Assembly: GCA_002293665.1 (NCBI GenBank)
Contig: DBDQ01000103.1
Coordinates: 136-5,925 of the forward strand
Length of the DNA: 5,790 nt
Origin: Alistipes sp. UBA928
GTDB lineage: Bacteria > Bacteroidota > Bacteroidia > Bacteroidales > Rikenellaceae
Direction: 5' to 3'
Below, piece by piece: positions 1 through 5,790 of this stretch. The position numbers were made by a program, and so were the translations under genes. The stretch's first letter is position 1, and each line of letters begins with the position of its first letter. The notes beneath the pieces are model-generated. The model was not told the origin of the DNA and searched no databases. It worked only from the letters and a program-made list of their open reading frames with translations.

Positions 1-630
1 CCTCTGCGCGAGATAAACTGCTCGGTGCTGGGCAGCGCCGACGACCACACGACCTCGGTCTGCGAGGAACCCATGCACAGCGACGAAATACTCAGCTACG
101 CCGACAAATACATGAGCGGCGGTGGGAACGCTCACAGCGGTAAATCTTCGGGCTCCAAAGGTTTGTCCGCCGGAGTGAAGGGTGCTGCGGCGGTCGGGAC
201 GAAGAACTCCTCTGCAGCGGCGGCAAAGGGATCCGCTTCGGGAGGCATGTCATCCACCCGACGCCGCATACCGGCCGACCTGCCCGAAAAGATGTCCGAT
301 GAGATTCGCCGCATGGCCTCGGAGACTTTCCGGGTGCTGAGTTGCGACGGCGTGGCAAGGGTCGACTTCATTCTTGAAGGCGGCAACGACAAAGACGGCT
401 CGAAGAACACCCCGAAAATCTATGTCAACGAGATCAACGCCATCCCCGGCTCGCTGTCGTTCTACCTGTGGGAGGCAACGGGAGTCCCGTTCGCCGAACT
501 GCTCGACCGCCTCGTCTCCGGCGCCCTGAAACGCGACCGCGACAAAAGCCACAAAACCATCTCCTACCCCGCCAACATCTTCGCCATGGGCGCGGGAATC
601 ACCACCCCCGGCCCCAAAACCAAGTCATAA
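1..630 (+). CDS. ddl: D-alanine--D-alanine ligase family protein (ATP-grasp), 5'-truncated by the window
   Basis: Ddl enzymes join two D-alanines using ATP in the cytoplasm, giving the dipeptide that ends the peptidoglycan stem peptide. The window opens in frame, so the start and the N-terminal and central domains are missing; 209 C-terminal residues remain. The visible part matches the ATP-grasp C-terminal half. REIN (residues 3-6) is followed by an EIL.SYADKY segment (about 30-37), then IPADLPEKM, then ARVDF with metal-ligand candidate Asp122, then VNEINAIPG with candidates Glu144 and Asn146. After this comes LWEATGVPFAELLDRLV, typical of the Ddl C-terminal helices. Residues 39-82 form a Gly/Ser/Ala/Lys-rich stretch where Ddl has its omega loop, described separately. 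The GSLSFYLWE wording and the Gly/Pro/Lys-rich tail resemble, from memory, a divergent Ddl-like subfamily rather than E. coli DdlA/B, so exact substrate preference is uncertain. The Met at base 25 is internal and is not a start. The gene converges on the Crp/Fnr gene across a 306-bp gap. Confidence 0.87.
   Translation, partial: PLREINCSVLGSADDHTTSVCEEPMHSDEILSYADKYMSGGGNAHSGKSSGSKGLSAGVKGAAAVGTKNSSAAAAKGSASGGMSSTRRRIPADLPEKMSDEIRRMASETFRVLSCDGVARVDFILEGGNDKDGSKNTPKIYVNEINAIPGSLSFYLWEATGVPFAELLDRLVSGALKRDRDKSHKTISYPANIFAMGAGITTPGPKTKS
115..246 (+). repeat. Low-complexity Gly/Ser/Ala/Lys-rich segment inside the Ddl-like protein
   Basis: These 44 codons (residues 39-82 of the visible protein) contain no acidic and no aromatic residues apart from one His. 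Lysines recur every 5-8 residues next to Gly or Ser, as in SGK, GSKG, GVKG, GTK and AKGS. The segment lies between the ADKY motif and IPADLPEKM. In E. coli DdlB the corresponding interval is the omega loop that closes over the active site, and it is much shorter. The reading frame is open through the segment, so it is part of the protein and not a frameshift artefact. It is probably flexible and positively charged. The DNA is a degenerate, not exact, repeat. Confidence 0.65.
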
Positions 631-746
631 AGAGATACAAAAATTTCCCGTTAAATCATTACACTGATCCGTTTCGAGCTCTGATCCGAATCATGGCCCG
701 ACAACGATCTCGTCATCTCCGCCGCCGGCGTTCCGGCCCACAAATT

Positions 747-777
747 GAACGGGGCAAGCACCAAGCCTGCCCCGTTC
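747..777 (-). terminator. GC-rich hairpin, possible terminator for leftward transcription
   Basis: Arms GAACGGGGCA (747-756) and TGCCCCGTTC (768-777) are perfectly complementary over 10 bp around an 11-base loop, which can close two more pairs internally after one mismatch. Read leftward, the stem is followed by AATTTGT, a short weak U-rich run. Read rightward, it is followed by CTCCACCAAACC with no U tract. It therefore fits the end of leftward transcription better, either from the lon-regulator operon or from the promoter-like block at 881-924. It could also act on Ddl transcripts as an RNA-stabilising 3' stem. The stem is clear; its function is inferred. Confidence 0.45.
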
Positions 778-793
778 TCCACCAAACCAAAAT

Positions 794-818
794 AAACCTT
801 TATTTAATCAAAGGGTTT
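794..818 (-). other. AT-rich imperfect hairpin
   Basis: AAACCTTT (794-801) and AAAGGGTTT (810-818) pair with one bulged G across an 8-base loop. Read leftward the stem is followed by ATTTTGGTTTGG, a weak T-rich run. It may add to termination of leftward transcripts together with the stronger hairpin further left. The stem is short and AT-rich and could be accidental. Confidence 0.25.
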
Positions 819-880
819 TCTATATAATCTTGATAGTCCTTGGTTTCACAACTGGTGAACTACCGTCTGATTTCATGATG

Positions 881-924
881 CAAAGGTATACTATATTTTG
901 GAATAATCACTTGATTTAGATCAA
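881..924 (-). promoter_or_regulatory. FNR-type box plus Bacteroidetes -7 element, reading left
   Basis: Bases 911-924 read TTGATTTAGATCAA, a perfect match to the FNR consensus TTGAT-N4-ATCAA. With the flanking C and G, the arms are 6 bp (910-915 and 920-925). On the minus strand, bases 888-881 read TACCTTTG, a perfect TAnnTTTG Bacteroidetes -7 element. The centres of box and -7 element are 33 bp apart, which puts the box near -40 relative to a start at about 877. That is the usual position for an FNR/CRP-type activator touching RNA polymerase. No good -33 TTTG is present at the normal spacing, as expected of an activator-dependent promoter. The box begins 12 bp beyond the stop codon of the Crp/Fnr gene. 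Promoter activity is inferred. Confidence 0.45.
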
Positions 925-936
925 GAAAATTACATA

Positions 937-1488
937 TCATAACAATTTCCTTCGAATTCTGCTCAAAGTCTCAGGCGTCATGCGCAAAAACGATGCAATT
1001 TCTTTAAGCGACACCTCGTTCAGAATCCCCGGAAACCTTCCGATCAAACTCTTGTACCTCTCTTCGGGGGTGCCTCGGTGCATGAGCAGCAGCCGGCCGT
1101 ACACATCGCTTAGCGCAATACGGGTCATGTTGTAGCGATCCCCCCACGTCAGGCTGTTGCGCACCTCCTCGAGAGGCATCACATAGATTACGGAGTCCTT
1201 GTAAGCCTGTATCGAGACCGCCGACCCGGTACCGTCGAAAGCGCAAAAGGCCATCGTAAAATCGCCCTTGAAACTGTATCCGGCAATCTTTTCGCTGCCG
1301 TCGGAGGCTTCGATCATGTGTCGGAACCCGCCCTCTGCCACATACGCAACCTTGTCGCTCTTTTGTCCCTCGCGCAGATAGTAGGCGTTCTTCGCAATCT
1401 TACGCATCTCGCCCTTCTCAAGAAACATGTCGACGATTCTCGGTATGTGCTCGAGTTCCAGGTAGCGGTTGAGCTTTTGGACTTCCAT
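937..1488 (-). CDS. Crp/Fnr family transcriptional regulator
   Basis: This 183-residue protein has the two-domain plan of Crp/Fnr regulators at the shorter length common in Bacteroidetes. A cyclic-nucleotide-binding-like beta-roll spans about residues 30-105 and is followed by a dimerisation helix. A C-terminal helix-turn-helix lies at about 159-181 (VSLKEIASFLRMTPETLSRI). The recognition helix carries E-T-L-S-R, matching the E..SR pattern that E. coli FNR uses to read TTGAT, and not the R-E..-R pattern of CRP. The only cysteine is Cys82, so an FNR-type iron-sulfur cluster is not possible. The beta-roll lacks the Arg-Ser pair with which CRP holds the cAMP phosphate, so the signal sensed is unknown. 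It starts 18 bp after the lon stop with no terminator or separate promoter between, so co-transcription with lon is likely. No Shine-Dalgarno sequence precedes the ATG, as is usual in this phylum. Confidence 0.9.
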   Translation of the reverse strand: MEVQKLNRYLELEHIPRIVDMFLEKGEMRKIAKNAYYLREGQKSDKVAYVAEGGFRHMIEASDGSEKIAGYSFKGDFTMAFCAFDGTGSAVSIQAYKDSVIYVMPLEEVRNSLTWGDRYNMTRIALSDVYGRLLLMHRGTPEERYKSLIGRFPGILNEVSLKEIASFLRMTPETLSRIRRKLL

Positions 1489-1506
1489 ATCATGTCTGTT
1501 GAATTA

Positions 1507-3930
1507 TCACTCCAACGCGAGCGCGAGCACGTCATCGTTGCCCCGCACGAAACTGAAGTTCATGCCGGCCACGTACTCCTGCCTGATCTCGGAAATATCC
1601 TTGCGGTTATCCTCGCTCAGGATTATGTCGGTTATTCCGGCACGTTTCGCGGCGAGTATCTTTTCGCGAATCCCGCCCACCGGCATCACACGTCCCCGGA
1701 GAGTGGTCTCGCCCGTCATGGCGATACGCTCCTTCACCCTGCGCCCGGTGTAGCTCGACACTATGGAGGTCAACATCGTGATCCCCGCCGACGGGCCGTC
1801 TTTCGGGATCGCACCTTCGGGCACGTGAATATTGAGGTCGCGCGTCTTGAACATCTCTGGGTCTATGCCGAGTTCGGCGTGATGGGCCTTAGTCCACTCG
1901 AGCGCTATCGTGGCCGACTCTTTCATCACCTCGCCCAGATTTCCGGTCAGGTGCAGTTCGCCCTTGCCGGGGGTGAGAATACTTTCGACGTAGAGGATGT
2001 CGCCGCCCACTTGGGTCCACGCAAGGCCCGTCACTACGCCCACTATGCCGCCCACCTCATACTCGTCGCGCTTGTATTTGGGCACACCGAGAATCTTTTC
2101 AACGTCGGCGGCACTGATCTCGGGCGAGTACTCCTCGCCGAAACCTATCTGTTTGGCACGGTAACGCGCTATCTTGGCCAGGTGTTTGTCCAACAAGCGC
2201 ACTCCCGACTCGCGGGTGTATTCGCTCACTATCTTGGCGAGCGATGCGTCGGGAATGGTAAGCGCCTCCTCGGGTATGCCGTGCGCACCTTTCTGTTTAG
2301 CTATCAAATGTTCCTGCGCTATGCGCACTTTGTCCTCCAACAGGTAGCCGGGAATGTCGATCATCTCCATCCTGTCGCGCAAGGCGGGGTTGACGGCACT
2401 CGTGTCGTTGGCAGTGGCAATGAACAGAACCTTCGACAGGTCGTACTCCACGTCGAGGTAGTTGTCGTGAAAAGTCGTGTTCTGTTCAGGGTCGAGCACT
2501 TCGAGCAGCGCCGACGATGGGTCGCCGTGGTTTCCGCGTCCCACCTTGTCCACCTCGTCGAGGATGATGACGGGGTTCGACGATCCGGCGCGGCGTATAG
2601 TCTGGATTATACGTCCCGGCATGGCGCCGATGTACGTCCGGCGGTGTCCGCGAATCTCGGCCTCATCGTGCAGGCCCCCCAAAGCGATGCGCCCGAACTT
2701 GCGCCCAAGCGCCTCGGCCACACTCTTGCCCAACGAAGTCTTCCCCACCCCCGGAGGGCCGTAGAGACACAATATGGGCGATTTCAGGTCGCCCTTCAGT
2801 TTAATGACTGCCAGATGCTCCAAGATTCGGTCTTTCACCTCGTCGAGTCCGAAGTGGTCTTTGTCCAACTGCGCGCGTGCCTGGGTCAGATCGAGGTTAT
2901 CCTCGGTGGTCTCCTGCCACGGCAACTCCAGCAGCAGGTTGAGGTAGGTGGTCTGCACCGAGTATTCGGCAACGGCGGGGTTGAGCCGTTCAAGTTTCGA
3001 GAGCTCCTTTTCGAACATCTCGCCCATCTCCTTGCTCCACTTCTTATCCTTGGCCTTGGTGCGCATCTTCTCAATCTCGTCGCTCGATCCTTCGCCCAAC
3101 TCCTCCTGAATGGTGGAGATCTGCTGACGCAGGTAGTAGTCGCGCTGCTGTTTGTCGATCTCCTGCTTCACCTTACCCTGAATATTGTTCTTGAGCTCCA
3201 CCAATTGCTGTTCGTTGAGCAGGATTTCGAGCAGGCGTTTTGCCCGCGCGAGCAGACCCGGCGCCTCTAAAAGTTTCTGCCGGTCGGAGTCCTTGAGGTC
3301 GAAGTTCGTGCAGATAAAGTTTATGATGCCGCGCCTGGAGTCGATGTTCTTGATCGCGAAGGCCGCCTCTTTGGGCATGCCGGGCGAGATGTTGATTATC
3401 TCGAGCGCAATGTCGCGTATCGAGTCGACGAGCGCTCCGAACTCCACATGGTCTTTCGGGGGCGCCATGTCCCTCACCGGAATCACCGAGGCACGCAGAT
3501 ATGGCTCCGAGGTGATGTACTCCATGATCTCGATCTTCTCGAGACCGTGGAGTATGACGGTGAGGTTGCCGTTGGGCATTTCCAGTATCTTGAGTATGCG
3601 TGCGGCCGTGCCCACGCTGTACAGGTCTTTTGGTGAAGGGTTGTCGAGGCTGTGTTCGTGTTGCAACACGGCACCCAACACTCCTCCCGACTGGTCGACA
3701 TCGTGCACGAGGCGCATCGACTTCTCTCGTCCCACGGTTATGGGGGTTATGGCGCCCGGAAAGAGCACCGACGAACGCAACGTCAGAATGGGTATCACGC
3801 TGGGTATCTTCACATCCATCGGCATCTCGTCGTCGTCAGCCGACACGATGGGGATCACTTGGTGCGTGCTCTCGAAAACATCGCCGATTCCCGCCAACTC
3901 TTCCGTTTTTATCTTATCTCTTTTACTCAT
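1507..3930 (-). CDS. lon: ATP-dependent endopeptidase La (Lon protease)
   Basis: Lon is a cytoplasmic hexameric AAA+ serine protease that unfolds and degrades damaged and short-lived regulatory proteins. This 807-residue LonA has all domains. An acidic N-terminal extension (1-40) precedes the substrate-binding LON domain (about 41-245). A helical linker contains the conserved QQRDYYLRQQ segment. The AAA+ module has Walker A GPPGVGKT (391-398, Lys397), Walker B ending in LDEVDK (457-462), sensor-1 Asn508, arginine-finger candidate Arg520 and sensor-2 Arg578. The S16 protease domain has catalytic Ser714 in KDGPSAG and Lys757 in GGIREKIL. The Ser-Lys spacing of 43 equals that of E. coli Lon (679/722), so the enzyme looks active. 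The frame stays open upstream to an ATG at 4026. That start would overlap valS and add 32 hydrophobic and Cys-rich residues unlike Lon, and the best promoter lies downstream of it, so the MSKRDK start at 3930 is chosen. Lon heads an operon with the downstream regulator. Confidence 0.97.
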   Translation of the reverse strand: MSKRDKIKTEELAGIGDVFESTHQVIPIVSADDDEMPMDVKIPSVIPILTLRSSVLFPGAITPITVGREKSMRLVHDVDQSGGVLGAVLQHEHSLDNPSPKDLYSVGTAARILKILEMPNGNLTVILHGLEKIEIMEYITSEPYLRASVIPVRDMAPPKDHVEFGALVDSIRDIALEIINISPGMPKEAAFAIKNIDSRRGIINFICTNFDLKDSDRQKLLEAPGLLARAKRLLEILLNEQQLVELKNNIQGKVKQEIDKQQRDYYLRQQISTIQEELGEGSSDEIEKMRTKAKDKKWSKEMGEMFEKELSKLERLNPAVAEYSVQTTYLNLLLELPWQETTEDNLDLTQARAQLDKDHFGLDEVKDRILEHLAVIKLKGDLKSPILCLYGPPGVGKTSLGKSVAEALGRKFGRIALGGLHDEAEIRGHRRTYIGAMPGRIIQTIRRAGSSNPVIILDEVDKVGRGNHGDPSSALLEVLDPEQNTTFHDNYLDVEYDLSKVLFIATANDTSAVNPALRDRMEMIDIPGYLLEDKVRIAQEHLIAKQKGAHGIPEEALTIPDASLAKIVSEYTRESGVRLLDKHLAKIARYRAKQIGFGEEYSPEISAADVEKILGVPKYKRDEYEVGGIVGVVTGLAWTQVGGDILYVESILTPGKGELHLTGNLGEVMKESATIALEWTKAHHAELGIDPEMFKTRDLNIHVPEGAIPKDGPSAGITMLTSIVSSYTGRRVKERIAMTGETTLRGRVMPVGGIREKILAAKRAGITDIILSEDNRKDISEIRQEYVAGMNFSFVRGNDDVLALALE

Positions 3931-3959
3931 GATGTCGCTTACAGGTAGATATATCCGCG

Positions 3960-3989
3960 CAAATATACAAAAATTCCGGCAAAGCCAAA
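3960..3989 (-). promoter_or_regulatory. Promoter of lon (Bacteroidetes sigma-ABfr type)
   Basis: On the minus strand, bases 3967-3960 read TATATTTG, a perfect TAnnTTTG -7 element. TTTG at 3989-3986 lies 18 bp upstream and fits the -33 element. The expected start, near 3953-3957, gives a leader of roughly 25 bases before the lon ATG at 3930. The leader has no Shine-Dalgarno sequence, which is normal for the phylum. No heat-shock-specific element was recognised. Confidence 0.65.
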
Positions 3990-4004
3990 ATTTCACTATC
4001 TTTG
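3974..4004 (+). promoter_or_regulatory. Promoter of valS (Bacteroidetes sigma-ABfr type)
   Basis: TATCTTTG at 3997-4004 perfectly matches the TAnnTTTG -7 element. A weak -33 candidate, TTCC at 3974-3977, lies 19 bp upstream. Transcription would start at about 4008-4011, leaving a leader of only about 15 bases before the ATG at 4025. There is no room for a tRNA-sensing T-box leader, so regulation by that route is unlikely. The element lies on the opposite strand from the lon promoter and the two occupy the same 45 bp. Confidence 0.55.
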
Positions 4005-4024
4005 CGCACTCAACACTAAAACGC

Positions 4025-5790
4025 ATGAAGGCTCCAAAAAATTATCAACCCGCAGAAATAGAGGGCAAATGGTACGAATATTGGGAATCGAAGGGATTTT
4101 TCCACTCCGAGCCCGACGGTCGCCGTCCCTACACGATAGTAATTCCGCCGCCCAACGTGACGGGTATTCTCCACATGGGCCACATCCTCAACAACACGCT
4201 TCAGGATGTACTCACACGCCGGGCGCGCATGTCGGGCCTCAACGCCTGCTGGGTGCCGGGCACCGACCACGCCTCGATCGCCACCGAGGCGAAGGTAGTG
4301 GCGCGCCTCGCCGAGCAGGGCATAGCCAAGAGCGACCTCACACGCGAGCAGTTCATGGAGCATGCGTGGAAGTGGAAAGATGAGCACGGCGGCATCATCC
4401 TTCGGCAGCTGCGCAAACTGGGCGCCTCGTGCGACTGGCAGCGCACGAAGTTCACGATGGACCCCGCCATGAGCGAGAGCGTCATCAAGGTCTTCGTCGA
4501 CCTCCACGCCAAAAGTTTGATATACCGCGGCGTGCGCATGGTCAACTGGGACCCCGCGGCCAAAACCGCACTCAGCGACGAGGAGGTGATCCACCGCGAA
4601 ACGCAGGGCAAGCTCTACTATCTGCGCTACATGATAGAAGGTGGTGACGGCTACGTGGTGGTAGCCACCACCCGGCCTGAAACGATCCTCGGTGACGTGG
4701 CGGTATGCGTCAACCCGAATGACGAGCGTTACGCCGCCCTGCGCGGCAAGCGCGTGATAGTCCCGCTCGTGAACCGCTCCGTCCCCATCATCGAGGACGA
4801 TTACGTCGATGTGGACTTCGGCACGGGAGCGCTCAAGATCACCCCCGCCCACGACGTCAACGACTACGTGCTGGGCGAGAAGTTCGGCCTCGAAACCATC
4901 GACATTTTCAACGACGACGGCACGATAAACGACAAGGTCGGCATGTACGTCGGCCAGGATCGTTTCGCCGTGCGCGAAAAGATCGTCAAAGACCTCGACG
5001 CGGCAGGTCTCGTGGAGAAGATCGAAGACTACACCAACAACGTGGGCTACTCCGAGCGCACCGGCGCCGCCATCGAGCCGAAACTCTCGATGCAGTGGTT
5101 CCTGAAGATGGAGCATCTCGCCAAACCCGCACTCGAAGTGGTGATGGACGACACCGTGCGTTTTGTTCCGGCAAAATATAAAAACACATACAGCCACTGG
5201 ATGTCGAACATCAAGGACTGGTGCATCTCGCGCCAACTGTGGTGGGGGCAGCGCATCCCGGCCTACTTCCTGCCTGCTACGGCAGGGGGTGGCTACGTCG
5301 TGGCCGAAAGCCCGGAAGAAGCACTGCGTCTCGCACGCGAAAAGTGCGGCGACGCCGGGTTGCAGCTCGCCGACCTGCGGCAGGACGACGATGTTCTCGA
5401 CACCTGGTTCAGTTCATGGCTCTGGCCGATCTCGGTGTTCGACGGCATCCGCCACCCGGATAACGCCGACATAAACTATTACTACCCCACGAACGACCTC
5501 GTGACCGCCCCGGAGATCATCTTCTTTTGGGTGGCGCGCATGATAATGTCGGGCATCGAGTACCGCGGCGAGAAACCGTTCGGCGCGGTCTACTTCACAG
5601 GCATCGTGCGCGACAAGTTGGGCCGCAAGATGTCGAAATCGCTCGGTAACTCGCCCGACCCTCTCGATCTGATCGCCAAATACGGCGCTGACGGGGTTCG
5701 AGTTGGAATGATGCTGTCGACCTCGGCCGGCAACGACATCATCTTCGACGAGACCATGTGCGAACAGGGCCGCAACTTCGGCAACAAGAT
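4025..5790 (+). CDS. valS: Valyl-tRNA synthetase, 3'-truncated by the window
   Basis: ValRS (class Ia) charges tRNA-Val with valine in the cytoplasm and hydrolyses mischarged threonyl-tRNA-Val. The ATG at 4025 opens MKAPKNYQPAEIEGKWYEYW, a typical ValRS N-terminus, and 588 codons follow before the window ends in mid-codon. The catalytic domain shows PPPNVTG (41-47) and the HIGH-type motif HMGH (50-53). The inserted CP1 editing domain carries TTRPET (215-220) and GTGALKITPAHD (266-277, conserved Asp277). The second half of the Rossmann fold has WCISRQLWWGQRIP (399-412), DTWFSS (459-464) and KMSKS (535-539). All signature motifs are intact. The anticodon-binding domain and C-terminal coiled coil, roughly 280-300 residues in a typical enzyme, lie outside. 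The gene diverges from lon with 94 bp between the starts. Confidence 0.98.
   Translation, partial: MKAPKNYQPAEIEGKWYEYWESKGFFHSEPDGRRPYTIVIPPPNVTGILHMGHILNNTLQDVLTRRARMSGLNACWVPGTDHASIATEAKVVARLAEQGIAKSDLTREQFMEHAWKWKDEHGGIILRQLRKLGASCDWQRTKFTMDPAMSESVIKVFVDLHAKSLIYRGVRMVNWDPAAKTALSDEEVIHRETQGKLYYLRYMIEGGDGYVVVATTRPETILGDVAVCVNPNDERYAALRGKRVIVPLVNRSVPIIEDDYVDVDFGTGALKITPAHDVNDYVLGEKFGLETIDIFNDDGTINDKVGMYVGQDRFAVREKIVKDLDAAGLVEKIEDYTNNVGYSERTGAAIEPKLSMQWFLKMEHLAKPALEVVMDDTVRFVPAKYKNTYSHWMSNIKDWCISRQLWWGQRIPAYFLPATAGGGYVVAESPEEALRLAREKCGDAGLQLADLRQDDDVLDTWFSSWLWPISVFDGIRHPDNADINYYYPTNDLVTAPEIIFFWVARMIMSGIEYRGEKPFGAVYFTGIVRDKLGRKMSKSLGNSPDPLDLIAKYGADGVRVGMMLSTSAGNDIIFDETMCEQGRNFGNK

Larger units (their letters stand above)
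631..936. other. Intergenic region between convergent genes, with hairpins and a promoter-like block
   Basis: This gap holds no convincing protein gene. Bases 631-660 and about 780-936 are AT-rich, while 685-780 are GC-rich. From left to right it contains a 7-bp direct repeat (CTGATCC at 664-670 and 681-687), a GC-rich hairpin (747-777), an AT-rich hairpin (794-818), a small inverted repeat (TTCAC at 845-849, GTGAA at 855-859), and an FNR-type box with a leftward -7 element (881-924). Two small open frames were examined. One is an 18-codon frame on the minus strand (820-876). The other is a plus-strand frame without a start codon (685-795) whose codons look coding-like. Neither matches a family I recognise. 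Confidence 0.7.

Noticed and set aside
664..687. CTGATCC direct repeat after ddl as an attachment or operator site
   Set aside because: It is only seven bases with a 10-base spacer between copies, and there is no recombinase, palindrome or further copy nearby. Chance is the simplest explanation.
468..827. 119-codon plus-strand frame running from inside ddl into the gap
   Set aside because: It starts in the wrong frame within conserved ddl sequence, gives an Arg/Pro/His-rich product, and has no recognisable domain.
910..925. CTTGAT/ATCAAG stem as the terminator of the regulator gene
   Set aside because: It is a 6-bp AT-rich stem followed leftward by TGATTATTCC, with no U run. The exact FNR-type consensus explains it better.
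937..1488. Classical oxygen-sensing FNR or cAMP-sensing CRP
   Set aside because: Only one cysteine is present, so no [4Fe-4S] cluster can be held, and the beta-roll lacks the Arg-Ser pair that binds the cAMP phosphate. Only the family name is kept.
1318..3270. 650-codon open frame on the plus strand
   Set aside because: It lies entirely antisense to lon and the regulator, whose motifs and catalytic residues are all intact. The His/Leu/Val-rich product resembles no family. Long antisense frames are expected opposite genes with G/C-rich third positions.
3931..4026. Upstream start for lon at 4026 (839 residues)
   Set aside because: It would overlap the valS start, and the TATATTTG -7 element at 3967-3960 lies downstream of it. 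The extra 32 residues are hydrophobic and Cys-rich, unlike any Lon N-terminus.
4016..5236. 406-codon open frame on the minus strand
   Set aside because: It is antisense to valS, which carries every class Ia signature motif. The His/Val-rich product is a typical shadow translation.

Overview
The window looks like chromosomal DNA from a fairly GC-rich member of the Bacteroidetes, possibly an Alistipes/Rikenellaceae-type gut bacterium. The evidence is two matches to the Bacteroidetes -7 promoter element (TAnnTTTG) upstream of lon and valS, starts without a Shine-Dalgarno sequence, short AT-rich intergenic gaps between genes with G/C-rich third codon positions, and Bacteroidetes-like versions of Lon and a Crp/Fnr regulator. 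The genus is inferred; the phylum is better supported.

Layout. (1) 1-630, +: the 3' part of a D-alanine--D-alanine ligase-type ATP-grasp enzyme. A 44-residue Gly/Ser/Ala/Lys-rich segment occupies the place of its omega loop. (2) 631-936: a 306-bp gap between convergent genes with no convincing protein gene. It holds a GC-rich hairpin, a weaker AT-rich hairpin, and close to the regulator gene a perfect FNR-type box (TTGAT-N4-ATCAA) followed at activator spacing by a Bacteroidetes -7 element pointing left. (3) 937-1488, -: a Crp/Fnr-family regulator whose recognition helix is of FNR type. (4) 1507-3930, -: a full-length Lon protease, 18 bp upstream of the regulator and probably co-transcribed with it. 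(5) 3931-4024: a 94-bp divergent promoter region serving lon (left) and valS (right). (6) 4025-5790, +: the first 588 residues of valyl-tRNA synthetase, cut by the window end.

Most of the window is ordinary housekeeping: cell-wall precursor synthesis, protein quality control and translation. The part that existing gene models do not explain is the gap at 631-936. There an FNR-like box lies just beyond the stop codon of a regulator predicted to read such boxes, and it seems to drive a short leftward transcript with no evident protein product. A small RNA, a promoter orphaned by rearrangement, or a chance arrangement are all possible. No mobile element, CRISPR array, tRNA or rRNA is visible.
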